This document shows positions 1 through 6,695 of a DNA stretch of 20,247 bases, one piece after another; the first letter of the stretch is position 1; each line of letters opens with the position of its first letter. The DNA comes from Deltaproteobacteria bacterium. Lineage in GTDB: Bacteria; Desulfobacterota; DSM-4660; Desulfatiglandales; Desulfatiglandaceae. The stretch covers positions 1-20,247 of the forward strand of contig QMLZ01000030.1 in the NCBI GenBank assembly GCA_003646995.1, written 5' to 3'. The translations under genes were made by a program, and so were the position numbers. The notes beneath the pieces were generated by a model. It worked only from the letters and a program-made list of their open reading frames with translations, did not search any database and was not told the DNA's origin.

Positions 1-707
1 AGCACATAGCCCCTGCCGGTGGTAACAGTTAAGCTCCCGTCTTCGTTCTTGTAATAATTGATATCCAGGTATTGGCCAAGTTCCGTGACGAGCTGATTTC
101 TCTTGTCAAGGAGGTCATTTGGGTTGCCATTGATCCTTCCCGAAAGAATTTGCTGATTCAAATCAGCTATCTTCTCGGTAAGCTCATTGATCTTCTGAAT
201 CCCTGTCTCTATGGAAAGATTGATTTGGCCTGTGAGATTACTGAGGTCTTCATGAGCACTGTTGAAGGCCTGGCACAACAAAGCAGCCCTTTCATATACA
301 ATGCCCCTTTCAGAGGCCCCCGATGGATTGTTTGCCAGATCATGCCATGCGTTCCAAAACTCTGTGAGGGCGCTACTTAGGCTTCGGCCCGAACTCTCAT
401 TGAATATGGCTTCAAGGGCGCTCATGTAGACCTCTTGCTCCTTGAGTGAGCTGAGGTCCGTTTTCCTCTGCTGCAGTCTCTTTTCAATAAAGGCATCTGT
501 GTTGCGTATTATATCCTCCACAGCCACGCCGCGGCCCAGCATCATACCCGCGTAAGGGGCCGGTTGCCTTGTAGCCAATTCGGGTATCTGCCTGGAGTAC
601 CCCGGTGTGTTTACATTCGCAATATTGTGGCTTACCACATCCAAGGCTAGCTGTTGGGCCAGAAGCGCATCTTTTGCTGTACTCAATAGAAGCCCTATTC
701 CGCTCAT
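1..707 (-). CDS. flgK: Flagellar hook-associated protein FlgK (HAP1), N-terminal part, cut by window edge
   Basis: FlgK forms the first hook-filament junction zone and is exported through the flagellar type III system. The first 235 codons are visible; the gene continues past base 1. The start ATG (707-705) is one base after the flgN stop and has a GAGG ribosome site just upstream. Residues 1-37 carry the rod/hook/HAP N-terminal signature: a helical start (MSGIGLLLSTAKDALLAQ) followed by DVVSHNIANVNTPGYSRQ, the FlgK form of the ANNLAN...GYSRQ motif. Further along is the FlgK-type stretch FWNAWHDLANNPSG near residue 120, followed by a helical segment with LNQQI and DLLDKRNQLV. These identify FlgK rather than FlgL or FlgE. 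The adjacent FlgN-like chaperone supports the call. Expected family length is about 450-650 residues. Confidence 0.96.
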   Translation of the reverse strand, partial: MSGIGLLLSTAKDALLAQQLALDVVSHNIANVNTPGYSRQIPELATRQPAPYAGMMLGRGVAVEDIIRNTDAFIEKRLQQRKTDLSSLKEQEVYMSALEAIFNESSGRSLSSALTEFWNAWHDLANNPSGASERGIVYERAALLCQAFNSAHEDLSNLTGQINLSIETGIQKINELTEKIADLNQQILSGRINGNPNDLLDKRNQLVTELGQYLDINYYKNEDGSLTVTTGRGYV

Positions 708-708
708 T

Positions 709-1146
709 TCATGCCTCTTTGTATAATATTCTTGGGTGAGAGCTCACTTGATTATCCTTCCCGTATGCACCTGCTTCCGATTCGCTTGATGCTATTACCC
801 CGATTAGACCGTCAATAAAATCAAGTGCATCCCTTACAATACGCATATTTTCAGAATTTCGCGTGCCTATTTCCAAGCTGAGCCTTCGAATCTTTTTCCT
901 CAAAGGCTCCAGCTCGCCCGGTCCACCTTTCCCAAGGGAGCCTTCCGTTCCCTCCAGGTTCCTTTGGATTATTTCTTGTTGAGTCTTGATCTCTTTATAT
1001 ATTTGTTCTTTTTTATCCTTGAGCGGCCAAAGATCTCGAATCTGCCCCGTAATCAGGCACTGCCGTTCTTGTTCAAGGCAAAGGCACAAATCCTCCAATA
1101 ACACCACTTCTTTTTCATAGGCTTTTTTTACTGTTTGCAAGCTCAT
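709..1146 (-). CDS. flgN: FlgN-like export chaperone for hook-associated proteins
   Basis: This is a 145-residue, mostly alpha-helical protein rich in Glu, Lys, Leu and Gln, with a long coiled-coil-prone stretch (roughly residues 1-60 and 80-105). FlgN is the cytosolic chaperone that protects FlgK and FlgL and delivers them to the export gate. Size, helix content and a position directly before flgK fit the FlgN family (PF05130). Sequence conservation in this family is low, so the call rests largely on context. The start is uncertain: the ATG at 1146 begins the helical domain, while a GTG at 1167 lies immediately after an in-frame stop and has no ribosome site. I prefer 1146, although its own Shine-Dalgarno (AAGTTGG) is weak. 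The gap to flgJ is about 65 bases, too small for flgM. Confidence 0.85.
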   Translation of the reverse strand: MSLQTVKKAYEKEVVLLEDLCLCLEQERQCLITGQIRDLWPLKDKKEQIYKEIKTQQEIIQRNLEGTEGSLGKGGPGELEPLRKKIRRLSLEIGTRNSENMRIVRDALDFIDGLIGVIASSESEAGAYGKDNQVSSHPRILYKEA

Positions 1147-1211
1147 ATCCAACTTAAAGATCGACACCTAGGGATAAAATCTGAAATTATCTTTCCACCC
1201 TTTGTCCCAGG

Positions 1212-1529
1212 TCACTTGCCTCGGTTTTCACTGTCCTTCACGTGCTTTTCACCCAAATGGCCGGTGAATTGATTGTACAGCAACCGACTCAAACTGCCCG
1301 GGCCAAGGTCAGACATCTTTTTGGCCAATTCCATGTCCAAAAGGGACTCATAGATTTCTTCCGCCTGTCCGCCGTGAAAGAGGTCACACTTTTCCACTGT
1401 CCTTCTCATGCTCTTGAGTAACTGATATGTAAAAATGGCCTCAAAATCCCTGCATGCCCTTTTTAATTTCTTCTCTTCGTTCTGCGGCGAAAATTGATAT
1501 GACTCACCTATCCTTGACAGGCTTTCCAT
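1212..1529 (-). CDS. flgJ: Rod-binding protein FlgJ, single-domain form without peptidoglycan hydrolase
   Basis: The 105-residue protein matches only the N-terminal rod-binding domain of FlgJ (PF10135). The family pattern is visible: KLKRACRDFEAIFTYQLLKSMR near residues 21-42, then GGQAEEIYESLLDMELAKKMS near 53-73. This domain caps the growing rod in the periplasm. Enterobacterial FlgJ is about 310 residues with a C-terminal glucosaminidase domain, which is absent here. Short FlgJ is common in delta- and epsilonproteobacteria and alphaproteobacteria, so peptidoglycan clearance must come from a separate enzyme not seen in this window. The gene follows flgI after 74 bases with no feature. An AGGGGG ribosome site lies about 11 bases before the ATG. 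Confidence 0.92.
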   Translation of the reverse strand: MESLSRIGESYQFSPQNEEKKLKRACRDFEAIFTYQLLKSMRRTVEKCDLFHGGQAEEIYESLLDMELAKKMSDLGPGSLSRLLYNQFTGHLGEKHVKDSENRGK

Positions 1530-1603
1530 GCTCGAAAAATCCCCCTTGACTCATGTTTAATATCCAAAAAGTTGCCTCTACTTCCATTGGAACCTTGTTT
1601 TTA

Positions 1604-2719
1604 TCACATTATGACCAGCTCTGCCTGCAGGGCTCCTGCCGCCTTTATGGCCTGCAAGACCACGATCAAATCTCTTGGAGTAACCCCTATTGCATTGAGT
1701 GCTCTTACAACTTCTCCCAGGGTCGCACCCTCAGGCATGAGGATCAGTTTCCTGGCCTCCTCATTAACATTTACCTGACTGTTGTTAGTTACAACGGTTC
1801 TACCCTGCGAGAAAGGAGGTGGCTGGCTCACTTCCTTTGTTTCCTTTATTCGAACGCTGAGGTTGCCGTGGGCAATGGCGACCGAAGAAATCCGAACGTT
1901 TTCTCCCATTACAACAGTTCCGGTCCGCTCATCCAAAATTACCCTTGCCTTGGTGTCAGTTTGAACCCTAAGTTGTTCAAGTCTCGCCACAAGCCCGACA
2001 AGATTATCAGAATAGTTTTGCGGCACCTTTACCTTAATGGTACCCGGATCAGCAGCGTATGCTGCACTTAAACCCAACTCTCTGTTGATCAAATTTGACA
2101 CCCTTGTAGCTGTTGTAAAATCAGGAGAGTTAAGTGTAACTATCAGATCCTTCATCCTGTCAAAATGAAATGGTATCTCCCTCTCAACGGTTGCGCCATC
2201 CGGTATTCTGCCGACTGTAGGATGGTTTTTCTTGACACCTCCTCCGGCCTGGCCCGAACTGGCAAACCCCCCGACAACCAGGGGCCCTTGGGCCATGGCG
2301 TACACCTTGTTATCCGCTCCCTTGAGAGGGGTTAAAAGCAGTGTGCCACCCTCCAGGCTCTTGGCGTCTCCTACCGAGGAAACCAGTACGTCCAGTTTGG
2401 ATCCTATCCTTGCGAAGGGGGGAAGCTCGGCCGTGACCATGACAGCCGCTACGTTGCTGACCTTGATGTCATCGGGTAAAACATGGATCCCCATGCGCTC
2501 CAACATGTTTGCAAGTGACTGAATGGTAAATTCAGTTCCAGTACCGTCACCCGTTCCGTTCAGGCCCACCACAAGGCCGTATCCGACTAGCTGGTTGCTT
2601 CTTACGCCCTTAAATGAAGCAATATCTTTGAGCCTTGCACCCTTTGCGGCTCCCACCATTACCATTAGGAATAGGAAGTAACATGCAGTTATAAGAAAGA
2701 ACTTTGACTTCACATGCAT
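1604..2719 (-). CDS. flgI: Flagellar P-ring protein FlgI precursor
   Basis: FlgI forms the ring around the distal rod in the peptidoglycan layer. The 371-residue product begins with a signal peptide (basic start, hydrophobic residues about 7-24). The mature part opens with ARLKDIASFKGVRSNQLVGY and GLVVGLNGTGDGT, the hallmark FlgI beginning. Further family blocks include LLLTPLKGADNKVYAMAQGP and, near the C-terminus, LNAIGVTPRDLIVVLQAIKA. Length is typical (350-380). The start is debatable: a perfect AGGAGG lies 13 bases before the ATG at 2719, but only 7 bases before an in-frame TTG at 2725, which would add two residues. A longer reading to 2755 would overlap flgH and lacks its own ribosome site. 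flgI follows flgH, its usual partner. Confidence 0.97.
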   Translation of the reverse strand: MHVKSKFFLITACYFLFLMVMVGAAKGARLKDIASFKGVRSNQLVGYGLVVGLNGTGDGTGTEFTIQSLANMLERMGIHVLPDDIKVSNVAAVMVTAELPPFARIGSKLDVLVSSVGDAKSLEGGTLLLTPLKGADNKVYAMAQGPLVVGGFASSGQAGGGVKKNHPTVGRIPDGATVEREIPFHFDRMKDLIVTLNSPDFTTATRVSNLINRELGLSAAYAADPGTIKVKVPQNYSDNLVGLVARLEQLRVQTDTKARVILDERTGTVVMGENVRISSVAIAHGNLSVRIKETKEVSQPPPFSQGRTVVTNNSQVNVNEEARKLILMPEGATLGEVVRALNAIGVTPRDLIVVLQAIKAAGALQAELVIM

Positions 2720-2732
2720 GATCAACACAAAA

Positions 2733-2738
2733 CCTCCT
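2733..2738 (-). promoter_or_regulatory. Ribosome binding site that decides the flgI start
   Basis: On the minus strand this is a perfect AGGAGG, just before the flgH stop codon region ends. Distances are 13 bases to the ATG at 2719, 7 bases to TTG at 2725 and 4 bases to GTG at 2728. It argues against the far upstream start at 2755 and leaves TTG 2725 or ATG 2719 as the real choice. Confidence 0.7.
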
Positions 2739-2742
2739 GCCC

Positions 2743-3471
2743 TTAAAAAGGCCACACGTAATCAAGGATCCTCATTAACCATCCGGGCCGCTGCTTATCG
2801 CTGAGGGCTCCTTTGCCTGTGTATTCTATTTTCGCATCTGCGATGTAAGTGGAGAGAACAGTATTGTCTTTGGAAATGTCGTATGGACGAACCAATCCAG
2901 ACAGCACAATGAATTGGGTCTCGTTGTTTACCCTGATCTCCCTGGTTCCTCTGATAAAAAGATTTCCATTTGGTAAAACCTCCATGACGCGCGCAGTAAT
3001 AGTCGCGGTCATGGATTCATCCCTTTTTGTATTCCCTGTGCCCTTGAAAGAGTTCTTCATAGATCCCTTGAACATTATGTTATTGTTGAAGCCTTGGGGA
3101 AACAACTCTCCCATCTTTTGTTCATAACCAAGAAAATTATTTATACCAGCATAAATCGAAGAGTCGCGTTGCGTATCCGTTTCCGCCTTTTTCTCTGCCT
3201 TGGACGTCTCGACAATGTTAATTGTAACAAGATCTCCCACTTTGAAGGCCCGAATATCTTGGAAAAATCCGGGATATGCTGTTTCCTGAAACAAACTGGC
3301 CTGCTCGGGTATCTCAACAGACTGTTTCGGGCCAATTGTGTTAGGATGACTTGGTGTGGCAACTATGACTCCCCTCTCCTTTTTTACCTGCTGTGTATTT
3401 CCTGCACAACCAACTAAGAGACTACCTCCAAAAAGGATGGCAATAAATAGAACCAGAGTGTAGCTCTTCAT
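2743..3471 (-). CDS. flgH: Flagellar L-ring lipoprotein FlgH
   Basis: FlgH is the outer-membrane ring around the distal rod. The 242-residue product starts with a lipoprotein signal peptide: hydrophobic core from about residue 5 and lipobox L19-V20-G21-C22, so Cys22 would be lipidated. FlgH family blocks follow: FKVGDLVTINIVETSKAEKKA in the first half, MTATITARVMEVLPNGNL, then IRGTREIRVNNETQFIVLSG and LVRPYDISKDNTVLSTYIAD. The end, GALSDKQRPGWLMRILDYVWPF, is also typical. Length is typical (about 230). The start at 3471 has an AGAGG site 7 bases upstream and places the signal peptide correctly; the longer reading to 3525 would add an unusual basic extension. The product is secreted by Sec, not by the flagellar export gate. 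Confidence 0.97.
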   Translation of the reverse strand: MKSYTLVLFIAILFGGSLLVGCAGNTQQVKKERGVIVATPSHPNTIGPKQSVEIPEQASLFQETAYPGFFQDIRAFKVGDLVTINIVETSKAEKKAETDTQRDSSIYAGINNFLGYEQKMGELFPQGFNNNIMFKGSMKNSFKGTGNTKRDESMTATITARVMEVLPNGNLFIRGTREIRVNNETQFIVLSGLVRPYDISKDNTVLSTYIADAKIEYTGKGALSDKQRPGWLMRILDYVWPF

Positions 3472-3543
3472 GACTTGACCTCTTGCAACTGGCTTCAGAT
3501 TTCTTCTCACTTGAAACAACCTCATAACTAAATAAATCTGACG

Positions 3544-4524
3544 CTAAAATTCCACCTTAACCAGGCCGGGGCTCTTTACTGTGGCATAGATTTCCTTGCC
3601 ACTACCTATGTTAATTACTTTTACCTGATCTCCGGCGCCTCCTTCCTCCAGGGCCTTACCAGTAGCGATCACCTTGATGTGCTCATTTTCAGCAAGTATC
3701 CGAATTTGTTGCCCCCTCCTCACCCAAGGCACCTCCTTTATCATCGCCCTTGTTAAGATTTGGCCTTTCCTGACCGTCCTGAGAAGCTGCTTCCCGATAA
3801 CTTCCTTGGGATCCGTAATGATGGTATCATTGAATGAATCTACCACCTTCTCCGTTACTACTATGTCACCGGAACCAATTATCGCACCTCGGACGATCTT
3901 TCTTCCCGCCCTTACGAAACGCTGTTTAACAAGCAGGGTTGCGCTTATTGGAATCTTTCTGACAGGCCTTTCATTGACCCAAAAGGTGACAACCAAAGAC
4001 AAGGGGCCTACCCATCGCGTCCTGCCCTGGTGCCTGGCTGTCCATCGCAGCTTCCCAGATGGCAGGCATACCAGTTTGGGTGATGAAAATTTTTCAATCA
4101 GGATGTTTTGAAGCGGCCACGGGGCATGTTTCTTTAAGTAGGCATGGAAAATCTCTTCAAGTCTTTTTTTCTTAACGACCTGGGTAGCACGCCGCACGTG
4201 TAATGCATTCGGGATTTTTACCCTGATGTTCTTCTCCTTCGACAGAATTGGGCTCAACTTGGATATCAAGAAACTATGGTCAAGGATAAAACCACTTCCT
4301 GGAGGCGGAGAGGGAGCAATCTTGATTCTAGCCAGCCTGCCTACCCGGATGTCATTGGCCGGCGTGAACCTGGCGATATCGGCCAACCGTATTTCTGCTG
4401 ACTTTACTATTGCCTCCTCTTTGACAAAGATCTCGAGCTCTGAGGCCATTGCGAGACCAAAACCCAAAGCAGTCACAGAGAAAATAGCGAGGACGCACAA
4501 CATGAGTTTTCTAAATCTGTCCAT
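3544..4524 (-). CDS. flgA: P-ring assembly chaperone FlgA (SAF domain)
   Basis: FlgA is a periplasmic chaperone needed for FlgI to form the P ring. The 326-residue product has a Sec signal peptide (RFRK then a hydrophobic core; cleavage likely after A25-M26-A27). The C-terminal third is the SAF/FlgA domain: residues about 205-265 contain the AGRKIVRGAIIGSGDIV block, DPKEVIGKQLLRTVRKGQILT and a VRRGQQIRI strand. The end matches the family pattern of GKALEEGGAGDQVKVIN followed by VKSPGLVKVEF. It is longer than the enterobacterial protein (about 220) and fits the larger forms with an extra N-terminal domain. The start at 4524 has AGGGG 9 bases upstream; the ATG at 4530 would leave only 3 bases. 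The flgG stop lies just upstream. Confidence 0.95.
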   Translation of the reverse strand: MDRFRKLMLCVLAIFSVTALGFGLAMASELEIFVKEEAIVKSAEIRLADIARFTPANDIRVGRLARIKIAPSPPPGSGFILDHSFLISKLSPILSKEKNIRVKIPNALHVRRATQVVKKKRLEEIFHAYLKKHAPWPLQNILIEKFSSPKLVCLPSGKLRWTARHQGRTRWVGPLSLVVTFWVNERPVRKIPISATLLVKQRFVRAGRKIVRGAIIGSGDIVVTEKVVDSFNDTIITDPKEVIGKQLLRTVRKGQILTRAMIKEVPWVRRGQQIRILAENEHIKVIATGKALEEGGAGDQVKVINIGSGKEIYATVKSPGLVKVEF

Positions 4525-4536
4525 TCCCATACACCC

Positions 4537-5319
4537 CTATCTCACAAGGTTGTTGGCCATTTGAAGCATCTCATCAGAGGTTTTTATGGATTTTGAACTC
4601 GCCTCATACGCACGCTGGCTGGTGATCATGTTGACCATTTCCTCTACCACGTCCACGTTCGACATCTCCAAGTAGCCTTGGGCTATCGTACCCATGCCGT
4701 CTACGCCGGGCTCGGCCTCAATAGGATCACCGGAGGCTTCACTTGGTATGAACTTGTTTCCGCCCAGACTCAGCAACCCCGCAGGATTGGGAAAGCTGTA
4801 AAGGGTCAATTGCGCACTGGCAAGCTCTGACCCGTCCGCGGCGACGGCTGCCATCTTGCCGTCTGCCTGTACGGTAAAATGGACTGCATCCGAAGGGATT
4901 GAAAATTCCGGCTGGAGCCGGTCGCCATCAGGGGTACAGATGTATCCCTCGCTATCGATTTTAAAATTTCCCGACCTTATATAAACCTCTTGATCACTGC
5001 TTATGACCTTAAAAAAACCCTTGCCTTCAATTGCAAGATCAAACTCATTCCCTGTCTGAACGTAGTCACCCTGTGAAAAAACCTTTTGTACTGAAACAGG
5101 CCTCGTACCCATGCCTATCTGGATCCCTGTGGGAACTTCTGCTCCAGAGGCGGTGCTGGCACCGGGAGATCTCATATTTTGGTATAGTAAGTCCGCAAAA
5201 TCGGTCCTTGACTTTTTAAAACCCGCTGTACTGACATTCGCCAAGTTGTTGGCAATTACGTCAATTTTGAGCTTTTGCGCCCCCATTCCCGAGGCTGCTG
5301 TCCACAAGCTTCTTAGCAT
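4537..5319 (-). CDS. flgG: Distal rod protein FlgG
   Basis: FlgG builds the distal rod and is exported by the flagellar type III system. The 260-residue length is exactly typical. The N-terminus, MLRSLWTAASGM, is followed by DVIANNLANVSTAGFKKSR, the rod/hook signature in its FlgG form. Mid-protein blocks NEFDLAIEGKGFFKV and YIRSGNFKIDSEGYICTPDG match the family. The C-terminal GYLEMSNVDVVEEMVNMI plus SQRAYEASSKSIKTSDEMLQ identifies FlgG rather than FlgF. A perfect AGGAGG lies 8 bases before the ATG. flgF is immediately upstream and flgA downstream, the usual order. Confidence 0.98.
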   Translation of the reverse strand: MLRSLWTAASGMGAQKLKIDVIANNLANVSTAGFKKSRTDFADLLYQNMRSPGASTASGAEVPTGIQIGMGTRPVSVQKVFSQGDYVQTGNEFDLAIEGKGFFKVISSDQEVYIRSGNFKIDSEGYICTPDGDRLQPEFSIPSDAVHFTVQADGKMAAVAADGSELASAQLTLYSFPNPAGLLSLGGNKFIPSEASGDPIEAEPGVDGMGTIAQGYLEMSNVDVVEEMVNMITSQRAYEASSKSIKTSDEMLQMANNLVR

Positions 5320-5354
5320 GACTTTCCCTCCTGTTGCTCACTTACCTGTCACTA

Positions 5355-6104
5355 TTACTTGAGCCTTGAGACCTCATTGGTCGCTTTGTTATCCAGTCGA
5401 TCTAGGACCTTTATTGCTTTTTGGTAACTCTCAAAGGCCCTTAAAGAATGTATCATTTGAACCATTTCCTCTGCCACGTTCACGTTACTACTTTCCAGGC
5501 ACCTCTGCCTCACCTTAGTCTCGGGCGGGAGCACATCCTCGTTCGCCCCCTGCCTTTTCTTGAACAATCCATTACCCACCTTTACCAATGCGTCGTCATT
5601 GGCAAAAGAGACGATGTCGAGTTGATCTAATTCATCCCCGCCAAAGGTTATAACCCCTCTTTCATCTACAGTTACGTGCTTACTCAGATCCTGAGTATCA
5701 AATAAATTAATGGGGCCTCCTTTCCCCAACACGACATATCCGTCCTGAGTGATTAGGTTCCCCAGGGCATTCAATTTAAAATTTCCTTTCCTCGTGTATC
5801 TTATCCCATAAGGCGTTGCGACCTTGAAGAATCCCTTGCCACTGATGGCAAAATCTAGCATGTTCCCAGTATTGTATATGTCGCCCTGACTAAAGTCGGG
5901 TTGTACCCGCACCAGTGCCTTGCCCCCCCCTGGTGTCCCTGCCCCCTCGGCGGACACGGAACCCTGCTGCAGTAATAAATCCTGGAAGGAAATCCTGTCT
6001 CTTTTGAAACCAGCCACGGATGCATTCGCCAGATTGTTGGCGATAACATCCATTCGAATTTCTTCCTTCAAACAACCTCTGACTGCGTCGATCATGCCAA
6101 GCAT
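5355..6104 (-). CDS. flgF: Proximal/distal rod protein FlgF
   Basis: FlgF is a rod component secreted by the flagellar export apparatus. From the start at 6104 the product is 249 residues, the usual FlgF size. It has the rod signature RMDVIANNLANASVAGFKRD near residues 18-37. The central blocks are NMLDFAISGKGFFKV and IRYTRKGNFKLNALGNLITQ. The C-terminal tail is SSNVNVAEEMVQMIHSLRAF. It is a paralogue of the adjacent FlgG; the divergent first ten residues and the shorter, less canonical tail favour FlgF. A GGGAGGG ribosome site about 10 bases upstream supports 6104; an ATG at 6095 is possible, while the longer reading to 6188 would add a charged extension unlike the family. Confidence 0.93.
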   Translation of the reverse strand: MLGMIDAVRGCLKEEIRMDVIANNLANASVAGFKRDRISFQDLLLQQGSVSAEGAGTPGGGKALVRVQPDFSQGDIYNTGNMLDFAISGKGFFKVATPYGIRYTRKGNFKLNALGNLITQDGYVVLGKGGPINLFDTQDLSKHVTVDERGVITFGGDELDQLDIVSFANDDALVKVGNGLFKKRQGANEDVLPPETKVRQRCLESSNVNVAEEMVQMIHSLRAFESYQKAIKVLDRLDNKATNEVSRLK

Positions 6105-6373
6105 TTCTTCTGACCCTCCCATTCCGCCTTGTTTAGGCTTTCTAGGGTTATCCTTAGCAATAACCGTACCATAGAATCCTTGAACCACATTTTATCAAAT
6201 TTGGCTATCTTATTGTGATAACAGGATAATTCGCCCCTCCGCGCCAACCGACCAAACCCACGATTGCACGGTCCATGAAATTGCGCCATATTCTGAATTT
6301 CTTTCCGCTACTGGGAAAATATTGCCTTGCTCCCGCTTTCGCTCCCCAAGGCTCTCCTTGGCCCGATAAAGCC
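6105..6373 (-). other. Longest intergenic region (269 bases), between flhX and flgF
   Basis: This is the only gap above about 105 bases in the window and the natural boundary between the accessory block and the rod/ring genes. The end near flhX holds two competing inverted repeats (listed separately). Nearer flgF is an A/T-rich stretch with a TAAAAT hexamer (6194-6189) in the context TTTGATAAAAT, but the hexamer 17 bases upstream (CACAAT) is a poor -35. No convincing sigma-54 or sigma-28 site was found. An open reading frame at 6092-6289 on this strand does not resemble a gene. A leader or promoter for the flgF operon is plausible but unproven. Confidence 0.6.
6324..6361 (-). promoter_or_regulatory. 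Two mutually exclusive hairpins after flhX, attenuator-like
   Basis: On the minus strand, 12 bases after the flhX stop, CCAAGG (6361-6356) pairs with CCTTGG (6351-6346) across a 4-base loop. The overlapping GCCTTG (6352-6347) can instead pair with CAAGGC (6329-6324), enclosing a small GC-GAAA-GC element. The two stems share 6346-6352, so only one can form. The second stem is followed by AATATTTT, a weak U-tract. This could be a weak terminator with a competing upstream stem, but both stems are only 6 base pairs, so chance is possible. Confidence 0.35.
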
Positions 6374-6691
6374 TTAGCTCCCACGCTCCTTGAGTTCCTT
6401 GTTCAGCCTATATGCAAATGCCAGTACCTCAGCTACAGCCCTGTAAAGCTCTTCTGGTATTTGTTCATGCCAGTCCAGTGTTGCAAGTGCTGCCACAAGA
6501 TCGGGGTCTTCATAAATGGGTATCCCCTTGTCTTTCGCAAGCTGCACGATTTTTTCTGCTACCTTACCTTTACCTTTGGCTACCAGCTTGGGTGCAGCGA
6601 ACTTCAGGGGCTCATAGCGGAGGGCCACCGCACTCAAAGCCTCCCTGCGCCGGGGACTTGTTTTTGATTTGGAATGGCCTTGTTCACCCAC
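6374..6691 (-). CDS. flhX: Stand-alone FlhB C-terminal-domain paralogue (FlhX/YlqH type)
   Basis: The 105-residue soluble protein matches only the cytoplasmic C-terminal domain of FlhB. Residues 21-96 align with FlhB residues 274-349 of this same window, sharing AVAL(K/R)Y, APK(L/V)VAKG, GIP and EIP/QIP..LY(Q/R)AVAEVLA followed by YRL. It has no membrane segments. The NPTH autocleavage motif of FlhB is replaced by Arg-Glu-Ala-Leu at residues 16-19, so self-cleavage is not expected. It resembles the already-cleaved C-terminal half of FlhB. Known relatives are FlhX of Helicobacter and YlqH of Bacillus; FlhX can substitute for that FlhB fragment. The start is a GTG at 6691 with TGGAGG 9 bases upstream, 4 bases after the FliK-like stop. 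A TTG at 6712 is the alternative. Confidence 0.92.
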   Translation of the reverse strand: MGEQGHSKSKTSPRRREALSAVALRYEPLKFAAPKLVAKGKGKVAEKIVQLAKDKGIPIYEDPDLVAALATLDWHEQIPEELYRAVAEVLAFAYRLNKELKERGS

Positions 6692-6695
6692 CTTC

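Noticed and set aside
1553..2071. Plus-strand open reading frame of 172 codons
   Set aside because: It runs antisense through flgI, which has strong family motifs; its translation has no recognisable pattern and no good ribosome site.
2335..2355. TGGCAC on the minus strand within flgI as a sigma-54 -24 element
   Set aside because: No TTGC follows at the required spacing, and it is deep inside flgI.
6189..6217. TAAAAT with an upstream CACAAT as a sigma-70 promoter for flgF
   Set aside because: The -35 match is poor, and one A/T-rich hexamer is expected by chance; kept only as a remark in the intergenic entry.
6092..6289. Minus-strand frame of 65 codons before flgF
   Set aside because: It overlaps the flgF start in another frame, lacks a ribosome site and has no recognisable sequence.
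6275..6667. Plus-strand frame of 130 codons across flhX and the gap
   Set aside because: It lies antisense to flhX, which aligns clearly with FlhB; the product has no family features.
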